A DNA stretch of 34,194 nucleotides from Muribaculaceae bacterium (GTDB lineage: Bacteria; Bacteroidota; Bacteroidia; Bacteroidales; Muribaculaceae). Positions 7,822 through 15,600 of this stretch are shown here, in pieces (positions within the stretch are counted from its first letter, which is position 1; each line of letters begins with the position of its first letter). The DNA lies in NCBI GenBank assembly GCA_017399915.1, contig JAFQAS010000020.1, positions 1-34,194 of the forward strand. Reading direction: 5' to 3'. The notes under the pieces are model-generated. The model saw only the letters and a program-made list of their open reading frames with translations. It did no database searches and had not been told where the DNA came from. The translations under genes and the position numbers were made by a program.

Positions 7822-7961
7822 AACTACCTCCCGGCTTACGGGGGAGAGGTAATTAACATGGTCAAGTCTCGTTGAGCCCTTCGGTGCTCATAATTTTCAC
7901 GCGACAGCCCTTATGCTCATTCTGTCATTCTGTCAAAACTCTCAATTCCGAACTCCGCATT
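7822..7961 (+). repeat. 140-bp direct repeat, left copy
   Basis: Nearly identical (about 96-97% by eye) to 10251-10390 in the same orientation. It includes ACCTCCCGGCTTACGGGGGA (imperfect hairpin), GAGCCCTTCGGTGCTC (hairpin) and a tail ending CTCAATTCCGAACTCCGC. Part of the tail recurs inverted at about 18703-18722. No reading frame is evident. The pair brackets the LRR gene and RHS remnant. Confidence 0.85.
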
Positions 7962-8019
7962 AAATAGGCATTATGAACCCTTTGGTGCTCCCAACTTTCA
8001 ATTTTCTACTCCTTTTCTC

Positions 8020-9672
8020 TTACATTGAAAACTTGAATGTGCAACCTTCGACTGAGAGTATATATATGCCATTATAATCGAGAGTAATTGATTTGTCAAT
8101 GCCGTTGTATATTGTCGCTCCTGCTGTGTTGTATATTTCCACATTGGAGAATTCATCAGCTCCGGATATGGTTACAATATTCCCTGTCACGTGCACTTTT
8201 ATATCGTTCTCGATAAGAGCATTTGCCACTCCGCCATCATTTTTTACAAACACAATGTTCAATTGTGAGTTAGCCGTAATTGCAGGTGTATTATAATAGC
8301 CATTAGCATCAATTTGATTTGTTACATCTGTACTGTTAAATGTTACAGAATGGCATTTCCATCCGTTAGCAGGAACAATTTGTAGTTTGAGAAGCTCACC
8401 ATTATCCACCTCTTGTTTTATCACTCCGCCTTCGGGATAGGCTATTGTCAATATTGGTTTTTCTGCATCATCAACATCAAATTCCATAATCTGTTTTGCC
8501 ATTTTCCATCCTTCAGCAGTTGCGTATGCCGTCATACTTCCTTTTGGCACATATAGTCGGTCTGATGTATAGCCCCCTCCGGTAGGAGGGGTTGGGTTAT
8601 AACAATAACATATATCAGCACATGTATTGTATAATCCTACATATGTTACTGATTTGGGAAGATGCAAAATAGGTAACTTACAACCATCGAATGCATCATT
8701 ACCAATAGAGGTAACCGAATTAGGAATATAGATAGAGGTTAAACTGGAACATCCATAGAATGCGTAGTCGCCAATAGAGGTTACTGAATTGGGAATAATC
8801 GTATTTTTACACCCTAAAACAAGTGAGTTTGAGGTAGTCTCTATTATTGCATTACAATTGTCGCGAGAATCATAATTACTATTTCCATTTTCTACTATAA
8901 TTGATGATAAGTTGGTGCAACCTATAAACGCGTATTCGCCGATTGTGGTAACTGAATTGGGGATATTGATTGAAGTCAAGCCACGGCAACCGCTGAATGC
9001 GTATTTGTCAATAGTGGAAACGGAATTTGGAATTGTTACCGAGGTCAAGCCAGTGCATCCTGCGAATGCTTGATTGTCAATCGTTGTAACTGAATTTGGA
9101 ATTGTTATCGATGTCAAGCCTTTGCACCCACCGAACGCATACTCTCCAATCGTTGTAACTGAATTTGGAATTGTTATTGAAGTCAAACCAGTACACCCAC
9201 TAAACACATATTCGCCAATAATGGAAACGGAATTGCCAATTGTTACCGAAGTCATGCCGGTACATCCACTGAACGCGTATTTGCCAATTGTGGAAACGGA
9301 ATTTGGAATTGTTATTGAAGTCAAACCAGTACATCCACTAAACACATGTTCGCCAATAATGGAAACGGAATTGGGTATTATTACAGAAGTCAAGCCGGGA
9401 CACTCATAGAATGCTTGTTCGTCAATAGTGGTAACGGAATATGTAATACCATCGTATGTAACATTTGATGGGATTATTATATCGTTTCCGTATCCAATCG
9501 GACCTATACCAGGATAACTCCCTTGTGTAACTTCAACAGTTTTTGCATCTTTATCAATGTAATTGTAGTAAATTCCATCAACCACAAAGTCATGAGCATG
9601 TGATGGTAAACCTACAACGAGCATCATTGCTATCGCAAGGATTGCTCTTGAAAAATTATTTAACCGAGCCAT
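8020..9672 (-). CDS. BspA-type leucine-rich repeat surface protein
   Basis: I start at the ATG at 9672 (550 residues) because it opens a good signal peptide (MARLNNFSRAILAIAMMLVVGLPSHA); the frame further upstream is the RHS remnant. About ten 23-residue BspA/Treponema-pallidum-type repeats follow (roughly residues 60-330), consensus LTSITIPNSVTTIGEYAF then SGCTG, with a typical island containing NSNYDSRDNCNAIIETTSN. Later come a beta domain around KPILTIAYPEGGVI and a C-terminal segment like type IX secretion sorting domains (VEIYNTAGATIYNG...LDYNGIYILSVEG). It is probably exported and cell-surface attached; related proteins bind host matrix proteins. It lies within the direct-repeat island. 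Confidence 0.88.
   Translation of the reverse strand: MARLNNFSRAILAIAMMLVVGLPSHAHDFVVDGIYYNYIDKDAKTVEVTQGSYPGIGPIGYGNDIIIPSNVTYDGITYSVTTIDEQAFYECPGLTSVIIPNSVSIIGEHVFSGCTGLTSITIPNSVSTIGKYAFSGCTGMTSVTIGNSVSIIGEYVFSGCTGLTSITIPNSVTTIGEYAFGGCKGLTSITIPNSVTTIDNQAFAGCTGLTSVTIPNSVSTIDKYAFSGCRGLTSINIPNSVTTIGEYAFIGCTNLSSIIVENGNSNYDSRDNCNAIIETTSNSLVLGCKNTIIPNSVTSIGDYAFYGCSSLTSIYIPNSVTSIGNDAFDGCKLPILHLPKSVTYVGLYNTCADICYCYNPTPPTGGGYTSDRLYVPKGSMTAYATAEGWKMAKQIMEFDVDDAEKPILTIAYPEGGVIKQEVDNGELLKLQIVPANGWKCHSVTFNSTDVTNQIDANGYYNTPAITANSQLNIVFVKNDGGVANALIENDIKVHVTGNIVTISGADEFSNVEIYNTAGATIYNGIDKSITLDYNGIYILSVEGCTFKFSM
8930..9425 (-). repeat. Tandem 69-bp repeats coding for LRR units
   Basis: About seven consecutive, nearly identical 69-bp units each encode one 23-residue LRR. 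The phrase GTAACTGAATTTGGAATTGT or a close variant recurs every 69 bp. Such high DNA identity allows gain or loss of units by slippage or recombination. Confidence 0.85.
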
Positions 9673-9701
9673 AATAAAAAAGTTTAGGGACAAATATTTA
9701 A

Positions 9702-9731
9702 CAAAAATATAAATTAAAAAGTAAAAACAAA
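9702..9731 (-). promoter_or_regulatory. Possible promoter of the LRR gene
   Basis: Minus-strand -7 TATTTTTG (9702-9709) and -33 TTTG (9728-9731) with an 18-nt spacer, slightly short. It lies exactly at the junction where RHS homology ends, 30 nt before the LRR ATG. Confidence 0.45.
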
Positions 9732-9735
9732 AGAG

Positions 9736-10016
9736 GATAGGGTCGTAATAGCGGGCATTGTTGTCATACCATGCCAAGCCGTTGAACCCTTGGCACTCTT
9801 TGCCTATGTGGATTTGATCGTTTGAGGAGTGAGCGAATTTGGAGTCAATGGCACTCCCGATGGATAGTAGGCAGTGCTTTGCAACACATTGCCACTCTCA
9901 TCAATCACAGCCCGAGTACTACCAAGATAATCACGCACATAATATCGATGCGTCAATGCCCCCGAAGTGGTGTTCAAATCGGTGTGATGGTAATATGTTG
10001 TGCAAGTGGCTGTCAT
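9736..10016 (-). pseudogene. Remnant of an RHS-repeat core (frameshifted, truncated)
   Basis: From ATG 10016 the frame reads TTYYHHTDLN, then YYVRDYLGSTRAVIDESGNV and QSTAYYPSGVPLTPNS, the typical RHS-repeat-associated core. At about 9822 the frame breaks (stop at 9804). One frame over, the core continues as NDQIHIGKECQGFNGLAWYDNNARYYDPI, a one-base loss. Homology stops at YYDPI, where a polymorphic toxin C-terminus would normally begin, and the LRR gene promoter starts there. The hundreds of upstream RHS residues are missing. The 110-bp conserved element lies directly upstream. The family call is certain; the loss of function is very likely. Confidence 0.85.
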
Positions 10017-10028
10017 GGTAATTGTTTC

Positions 10029-10140
10029 CTTTTGCAAATCAAATGATTATCGTTCGATATATCAATACTTTAAGAGGTGAAAATGTGGCGTATTAGCGAT
10101 TATTAACAAATGGGGGGGGGTAAATTTTACTTTTGTTGAC
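10029..10140 (-). repeat. Conserved upstream element, copy B (G8/C8 tract)
   Basis: Second copy of the element at 531-641. It ends just before the ATG of the RHS remnant, with ATTG-N20-TTGATTTG in minus sense. The G tract is eight long. The RHS body is absent between this promoter-like module and the core fragment, suggesting deletion with the upstream region preserved. Confidence 0.6.
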
Positions 10141-10204
10141 AGAATGAGATTGTGGAAAGAGGAGAGATAAAAAATAAAACATTTCGATAGTTGCCATAAT
10201 GCGT

Positions 10205-10239
10205 AAAAAAAGCGGGCAACCCGATTGGATTGCTCGCTT
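10205..10239 (-). terminator. Terminator-like hairpin
   Basis: Minus-strand AAGCGAGCAA / TTGCCCGCTT (one mismatch) around a 10-nt loop is followed by a run of T. It would stop minus-strand transcription before the RHS element. Confidence 0.6.
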
Positions 10240-10250
10240 GGTATAATGTT

Positions 10251-10390
10251 AACCACCTCCCGGCTTACGGGGGAGAGGTAATTAACATGGTCAAGTCTCG
10301 TTGAGCCCTTCGGCGCTCATAATTTTCACGCGACAGCCCTTATGCTCATTCTGTCATTTTGTCAAAAACTCTCAATTCCGCACTCCGCTT
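10251..10390 (+). repeat. 140-bp direct repeat, right copy
   Basis: Matches 7822-7961 with only a few differences (for example C for T in AACCACC, and an extra A in GTCAAAAAC). Next to it (10397-10545) are further partial units beginning ACCTCCCGGC or ACCTCCCCCC and a hairpin CTCCTC...GAGGAG around 10488-10527, so 10240-10570 is a mosaic of short intergenic repeats with no gene. Confidence 0.85.
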
Positions 10391-10573
10391 TATTCTGACC
10401 ACCTCCCGGCTTTGCCGTACTGACTAAGTCTTCAATGGGCTGCACTCGGCAATAATCAAGTTCAAACCACCTCCCCCCTTCGGGGTACTCCTCCTAAAAA
10501 TTACTTTGTAATTTTCAAGAGGAGAGTTACAGTTCTCATTGGCACCATTGTTCCTCCTGTTTTTGCGAAAAAC

Positions 10574-10606
10574 AAGGGGCTGTGTCAAGTCTTGACACAG
10601 CCCCTT
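10574..10606 (-). terminator. Terminator of the large amidase-like gene
   Basis: A perfect 16-bp inverted repeat AAGGGGCTGTGTCAAG / CTTGACACAGCCCCTT with a single central base lies 30 nt past the stop at 10636, with GTTTTT following on the minus strand. Confidence 0.85.
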
Positions 10607-10635
10607 AATTATGCATTATGAACTTGCATTATGCA

Positions 10636-13600
10636 TTACTTCATGTAAACTTTAGTGGCTTTGTTGCCTTGCTTTTTGATGAAGATTCCTTTTGCCGGGT
10701 TGTCAACTTTTATACCTTGAAGGTTGTAGTATTCAACCGGTTCTTCGTTAACAATTATGTCATCAATGCCGGTGGTGAGGATTTCCAATACTTGGCTTGA
10801 AGGAGCTGTGGTCAACGTTTTGCGAGCAGGGTTCTTCATTGTGTATGCCATAAGCCCATATTGACGAGAGAATAATATCAAGTTATCGGCAGGGTCAAAC
10901 ATCATTTGCTCGATTGCAGCTGAACTTGCAACTGCATGTCCTACGTTGATTTCGTAGCTGAATTTGAGCGAAGGAGTGTCGCCGTTCCAATTTACATCAT
11001 AGATATTCACGTTTCCGTTGTTGTCGTTGGCAACAGCGAGTTTAGTCATATCTTTATTGATGGCGATACCGGCTTCGGGAGCTTCAGTCATGTAATTGGC
11101 ATTAGCCAAAGAATAAGAATTGAATTTGATGTTACCATTGTGGTCCATGAATAGGAATGCAGGCTTGATTTCGTCGGTGTTGTCGTAAGTGATATAGTTT
11201 TGGCACACCCACACACCTTTATCGCATACAGCAACTTCAACGTTGTTGTTTGCAAGGTAGTCGGAAATTCCGTCAAACACATCGGTAGGAGTAGAGCTCC
11301 AAGAGTCGGCAGTACCTAATTTGTAACGAATCAATTTCTTTCCTGTGCTATAGTCTTCGCAGAAAGTATACATGTAGCGTTCGCTACCAGTCCCCCAGAA
11401 ATCGACGCAAGTGCTACTTCCACCCACTACAGCACTGCCATTGGTCCATTGTCCGCTTGAAGCGCGAGTGCCTTGGAATACTTGGGCGAAAGAGCTGTTG
11501 GCGGGGTTGTAAACATATATACCGGCATTTTCATCGCTCCAGTCGCTGAGGTAGAGTTTGCCTGAATTTGCTTTGATGCGATAGGGCGAAGAACTTGTGC
11601 TTGCGCTGAATTTATCGGCTAAGATAATGCCACCGCTCTTAGAGAGGTCGGGGAGATATGCTTGAACACCTTCGGCATATCCAACAGAAGAGTAAACGTA
11701 GCCGAAGTATGGGCTTTCGGGGTCAAGGTCGATAGTGGCACCACCACGGCGGTTGTTGCTTGTAACACCACCTTGGTTGTATATTACTTCGGCACCGATG
11801 CTTTCTTTGTTAAGCACAGCCACACCCCAAGTGAATTTGCCTATTGGGAGGTCGCCTGCTTCTAATATAGCGCGGCACTCGCCTTTGACGAGAAGTGAAG
11901 GGATTGATGAAACATCGATAGATGTAACTTCGCCTGTTTCAATATTGGTAAACACAATGTCGAGGCCTTCCACATCATCGGTCAATGAGTAGATGAGAGT
12001 GTATAATTCGCCATTAGGTTCAGTCTTAAATCCGTAGGCAAATGCACCGCGATTGGCCGAAGGAGTTTCGGGTTCAGGCTCGGGCTCGGGAACAATAGGA
12101 GCTTCGCCTGTGCCGTTGATTGCTTGTGAAGCAGGGGCATTGGTTACGGTGTTGCGAGCAGGATTCTTCAAAGTGAACGCCATGAGACCTTGTTGACGAG
12201 AGAATAGAAGCATATTGTCGGCAGGGTCAAATGCAATTTGCTCAACATCAGAGGTGCTTGGCACTTCTACTGAATATTGGTAAGAGAGCGAAGGAGTGTC
12301 GCCGTTCCAAGTTACTGCATATATTGTAACATTACCAACCGAATTGGCTACAGCCAAACGACTCATGTCATTGTTGATAGCGATACCACTTTCGGGTGCT
12401 TGAGATATTGCTTCAAGTCCGCCAAGGCTGTAAGAAGTGAACTTGATGTTTCCACTATGATCCATGAAAATGAATGCAGGGGCAGCTTCGGTAGAGTTGG
12501 TTCCACGAAGGTTTTGGCAAATCCACACACCTTTTTCGCAAGTCACCATTTCCACGTTGTTGTGTCCGAGGTTGTTTGTGACAGTGGCAAATGTAGCCGA
12601 AGGAGCAGCACTCCAAGTGTCGTTGTTGCCTAAATGGTAGCGAACGAGCATTTTACCGCTTGTGTAGTCTTCACAGAAAGCATACATGCGACGTTCAGAG
12701 CCGGCATTATAGAATGCGATACCGGTTGTACTACCACCCACTACTGTGCCACCGTTGGTCCATTGTCCGCTTGAAGCGCGTGAGCCTTGGAACATTTGGT
12801 TGAGAGAGCCATTGGCAGGGTTGTAAACATATACCCCTGAATTTTCGTCGCTCCAGTCGCTTATGTAAGCCTTTGATTGGCTCACTTTGATGCGATAGGG
12901 TGACGAGCTTGTGCTTGAGCTAAATTTGTCGGCATGAATGATGCCGCCGTTTTTAGAAAGGTCGGGGTTATAGCGTTGAATACCACCGGCATAACCGGTA
13001 GTAGTGTAAACATGTCCGAAGTAAGAGCTTTCGGTGTCAAGGTCGATAGCCACACCACCACGACGGTTGCTTTCGGTTGTTCCGCCTTGGTTGTGATATG
13101 CTTGTGCGGCAGTACTTGCTTCGTTGGCAATAGATACAGCCCAAGTGTGTTCGCCCTCGCCAATGTTATCGGCGCTGATTGTTATTGAGTTGTCACCTTT
13201 ATTTACTGCGCCCACTTCATAGGTTGAAGATGCGTTTGTAGCTTTGTTGGTGAGTATTATGCTTGCTTTGGGAGCAGTAGCGGTGCTCTTGAATGAGAAA
13301 ATGTAGTCGTTACCGCTCTTTGTGAGTTTGTGAGAGTAGGCATAAGCACCTTGTACGGGAACGAGATTAATGCCTTCGCTTGAGATAGACGCTGTGGGGT
13401 AAGAGATTTTGTTGGCTTCCACGCTCACACTCATTGTGCTTGTAGCATAGTCGGGGTGAGAACATTCGATAGTGTAAGTGCCCGGAGCAACTTTGTCAAA
13501 CACAAACGCTCCGTTGTAGAAATGGTCGGTAGTAACAGTTTGTAACACTTGGCCATTTTGAATCAACTTAACGGTAGCACCGTTGATGGGAAGGAAGCGG

Positions 13601-14460
13601 TCGAGTGTTGCTGAGTTGGGAGTGTAATAAGTGTGAGTGAATGTTTGTGATGCATGGCGAAGGATACCATAAATCATACCATATGAGTCTTTTTTGCCTA
13701 AAGAGAACCAATCGTTGATACCTTTGGCATAACCGATACCTTCGATGCGAGCCACTGCCGGATTCATAATCTTGTGACGTGCAGGTTGGTAGGTATGGAA
13801 GAAGCCTTCCGACATATACCCCGGCACATTAAGCGAACCAAGCACTTCGTAACCACTTGAGCCGGCAAGGAGGTGTGGAGAAGATGCATAGTTAGTCCAC
13901 ATCTGGTGAGGGTTTTCAATAAGATACCAACCGGCAGCTTTGGCGCTATTATATGAAGCACTAACGCGGTCGTTGTAATAGAGTGCCATATAGTTGGTGT
14001 TGGTGCCATCTATATAAGCATTTGAGTGGATTGAGATGAAGTAGTCAAAGTCGTTGTAGTTGGCTTCGGCAGCTACCTCGGTGAGGTCGCGGTTATAGAG
14101 TTCTTGAGTGTCATCGCCATACCAAGGGGTATTTTTTACGCGAGAGAACACGATAGGGTTTTTGAAGCTACGAGCAGCACCTATTTGGTGATGTTCGCCC
14201 GATTGGTTGAGAGTGCGGTCGAAAGGAACGCCCCATTCAATAAGTTTTTCCATGATACCAAACGCTTTCCAAAGATTGGTGTTTGATTCGTGGAACCCAG
14301 TGGTATCTTTGAGAGCTTTGTTTACCAATGGAAGGTTTCGTGTCATCCAACAGCCGTGACCGGGGTTGATATATACACGAATATCGTTAACAGTAACTGC
14401 CATCATAGAAGTCCACGCTATGACAGTCATTATAATCAATGATAGAAATCTTTTATTCAT
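10636..14460 (-). CDS. Large secreted amidase-fold protein with duplicated propeller-like modules
   Basis: In this 1274-residue protein a signal peptide (about 1-21) precedes an amidase_3-like domain (about 26-255). Candidate zinc ligands are His35 (NPGHG), Glu58 (HESN) and His145 (SIHSNA), with Glu218 (YMSEGFF) as catalytic candidate; this predicts N-acetylmuramoyl-L-alanine amidase activity. Residues about 290-350 look like a carboxypeptidase-regulatory-type beta domain (GAFVFDKVAPGTYTIECS). Then a unit of roughly 400 residues occurs twice (about 368-795 and 820-1225), each with NQGG...NRRGG, DWSDEN.G.YVYNPAN, SSGQWTNG, GVW.CQN, FMDH.GNIKF and FDPADN, suggesting seven-bladed-like propellers joined by a PEPEPEPET linker. 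The end (YYNLQGIKVDNPAKGIFIKK) resembles Bacteroidota sorting tails. It lies 24 nt behind the PD40-type gene, so an operon is likely. Related proteins are sometimes labelled xanthan lyase. Confidence 0.82.
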   Translation of the reverse strand: MNKRFLSLIIMTVIAWTSMMAVTVNDIRVYINPGHGCWMTRNLPLVNKALKDTTGFHESNTNLWKAFGIMEKLIEWGVPFDRTLNQSGEHHQIGAARSFKNPIVFSRVKNTPWYGDDTQELYNRDLTEVAAEANYNDFDYFISIHSNAYIDGTNTNYMALYYNDRVSASYNSAKAAGWYLIENPHQMWTNYASSPHLLAGSSGYEVLGSLNVPGYMSEGFFHTYQPARHKIMNPAVARIEGIGYAKGINDWFSLGKKDSYGMIYGILRHASQTFTHTYYTPNSATLDRFLPINGATVKLIQNGQVLQTVTTDHFYNGAFVFDKVAPGTYTIECSHPDYATSTMSVSVEANKISYPTASISSEGINLVPVQGAYAYSHKLTKSGNDYIFSFKSTATAPKASIILTNKATNASSTYEVGAVNKGDNSITISADNIGEGEHTWAVSIANEASTAAQAYHNQGGTTESNRRGGVAIDLDTESSYFGHVYTTTGYAGGIQRYNPDLSKNGGIIHADKFSSSTSSSPYRIKVSQSKAYISDWSDENSGVYVYNPANGSLNQMFQGSRASSGQWTNGGTVVGGSTTGIAFYNAGSERRMYAFCEDYTSGKMLVRYHLGNNDTWSAAPSATFATVTNNLGHNNVEMVTCEKGVWICQNLRGTNSTEAAPAFIFMDHSGNIKFTSYSLGGLEAISQAPESGIAINNDMSRLAVANSVGNVTIYAVTWNGDTPSLSYQYSVEVPSTSDVEQIAFDPADNMLLFSRQQGLMAFTLKNPARNTVTNAPASQAINGTGEAPIVPEPEPEPETPSANRGAFAYGFKTEPNGELYTLIYSLTDDVEGLDIVFTNIETGEVTSIDVSSIPSLLVKGECRAILEAGDLPIGKFTWGVAVLNKESIGAEVIYNQGGVTSNNRRGGATIDLDPESPYFGYVYSSVGYAEGVQAYLPDLSKSGGIILADKFSASTSSSPYRIKANSGKLYLSDWSDENAGIYVYNPANSSFAQVFQGTRASSGQWTNGSAVVGGSSTCVDFWGTGSERYMYTFCEDYSTGKKLIRYKLGTADSWSSTPTDVFDGISDYLANNNVEVAVCDKGVWVCQNYITYDNTDEIKPAFLFMDHNGNIKFNSYSLANANYMTEAPEAGIAINKDMTKLAVANDNNGNVNIYDVNWNGDTPSLKFSYEINVGHAVASSAAIEQMMFDPADNLILFSRQYGLMAYTMKNPARKTLTTAPSSQVLEILTTGIDDIIVNEEPVEYYNLQGIKVDNPAKGIFIKKQGNKATKVYMK

Positions 14461-14484
14461 GATGTGGTATATTATGATGGGTTA

Positions 14485-15366
14485 TTATTTGCTGATATTA
14501 ATCACGTAGAGTTCGCCTTCGGGGGTAACGAACGAAATTTTATTGCTACCTGCTGATGGGTACATCGCTTTCACATCTGAAGTGGTGAGCACTTGAGTGG
14601 TGCTGCCATTGATGTTTTTGGCGATGAGTTTAGAGCTTGTAGTTTTTACGCCATCGTCTTTGTGATCCATGCCCACGATAGTGTTGTTGTCATACCACAC
14701 CGATGCACGCAAAACACCTTGTGCAACAGGGTTGCTACCATCGATGTTGCACACAAAGCAACCTTCACCTACCACGAAGTAGAGGATTTTTTTGCCGTCG
14801 GGTGAAACTTGTGGCCACAAATAACTTTTACCTTCAACACCTTGAGGAGCCACGAGAGTAGTGATGCCGTTTTGAGTAATATACATGCTGCCACGGTTGA
14901 TTGACGCAACAGGGCGCGACGCTTCGCTTGCGAGAGTGCCGGCATTTGCTTTTAATGTTTTTGCTGCATCTTTGGCAAAAATATGAGTGTTGCGAGTGGA
15001 GGGAGATACAATGCGAGAGACTCCGGTAGCGATATTCACGCTTTTAAGGGTTGTGTAGCGACGTTTGTCGGCTGCATAATTGATTTCACGGAAAATAATA
15101 GTTTTGTCATCACCCGAAATTTTAAGGTCAAAACCATTGCCGGTGTCGCTGATGCGGGTTAGCTTGTTGGTAGATAGGTCTATTTTGTCAAGACCGGGAA
15201 CATTGGAATGGGAAATTACAGCCCATTGACCATCATGACTTAGTTGAGCAGTGCTCACTTTTACGTCCTCGGGAACATTCACCTTGTGGGTGCTGTTTAC
15301 GTTTAAAATCTGGGCATTAACACCTAAACTGGCTAAAAGAGTTAGGCCGAAGATTAATTTTTTCAT
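14485..15366 (-). CDS. Secreted TolB/PD40-like beta-propeller protein
   Basis: In this 293-residue protein, residues 1-18 are a signal peptide (MKKLIFGLTLLASLGVNA, then QIL). Repeats of the WD40-like/PD40 type follow, clearest as LSHDGQWAVISHS, ISGDDKTIIFREI and VSPDGKKILYFVVG, each usually making one propeller blade. No catalytic motif is visible. It precedes the amidase-like gene by 24 nt and probably forms an operon with it. A partner or accessory role in the periplasm or at the surface is inferred from that linkage and from both carrying propeller-like repeats. Confidence 0.78.
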   Translation of the reverse strand: MKKLIFGLTLLASLGVNAQILNVNSTHKVNVPEDVKVSTAQLSHDGQWAVISHSNVPGLDKIDLSTNKLTRISDTGNGFDLKISGDDKTIIFREINYAADKRRYTTLKSVNIATGVSRIVSPSTRNTHIFAKDAAKTLKANAGTLASEASRPVASINRGSMYITQNGITTLVAPQGVEGKSYLWPQVSPDGKKILYFVVGEGCFVCNIDGSNPVAQGVLRASVWYDNNTIVGMDHKDDGVKTTSSKLIAKNINGSTTQVLTTSDVKAMYPSAGSNKISFVTPEGELYVINISK

Positions 15367-15415
15367 TTGGTATTATGTTAGTTTGTTGTAATTATTAGCA
15401 TGGTATAAGAATATG

Positions 15416-15423
15416 CAAAGATA
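15416..15423 (-). promoter_or_regulatory. -7 box of the PD40/amidase operon
   Basis: TATCTTTG on the minus strand, about 50 nt before the ATG at 15366. No good TTTG is seen 19-21 nt further upstream. Confidence 0.5.
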
Positions 15424-15509
15424 TATAATTTATTGGGAAATAGGGCGGAAATGTTGATTTTTTTGTATTTTCCGTGTAAAAATGTATCAATCTGCTTGTA
15501 AATTGATAT

Positions 15510-15549
15510 AAAAAACGACGATGTGCTTATTAATCATTGCACATCGTCG
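15510..15549 (-). terminator. Terminator after the serpin gene
   Basis: A perfect 11-bp stem CGACGATGTGC / GCACATCGTCG with a 12-nt loop is followed by a T run on the minus strand, about 50 nt after the serpin stop. Confidence 0.88.
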
Positions 15550-15600
15550 CATTGTTATATTGGCAGTCTATTACTTTATACTGTTTACTTAGAGAGGTAA

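Noticed and set aside
9074..9409. Plus-strand frame of 111 codons with periodic sequence
   Set aside because: Its periodicity is the antisense image of the 69-bp LRR repeats.
8930..9425. CRISPR array
   Set aside because: The regular units are in frame, 69 bp, without unique spacers, and encode leucine-rich repeats.
7772..10239. Insertion sequence or composite transposon
   Set aside because: The 140-bp flanking repeats are direct, carry no terminal inverted repeats, and no transposase or integrase frame is present between them.
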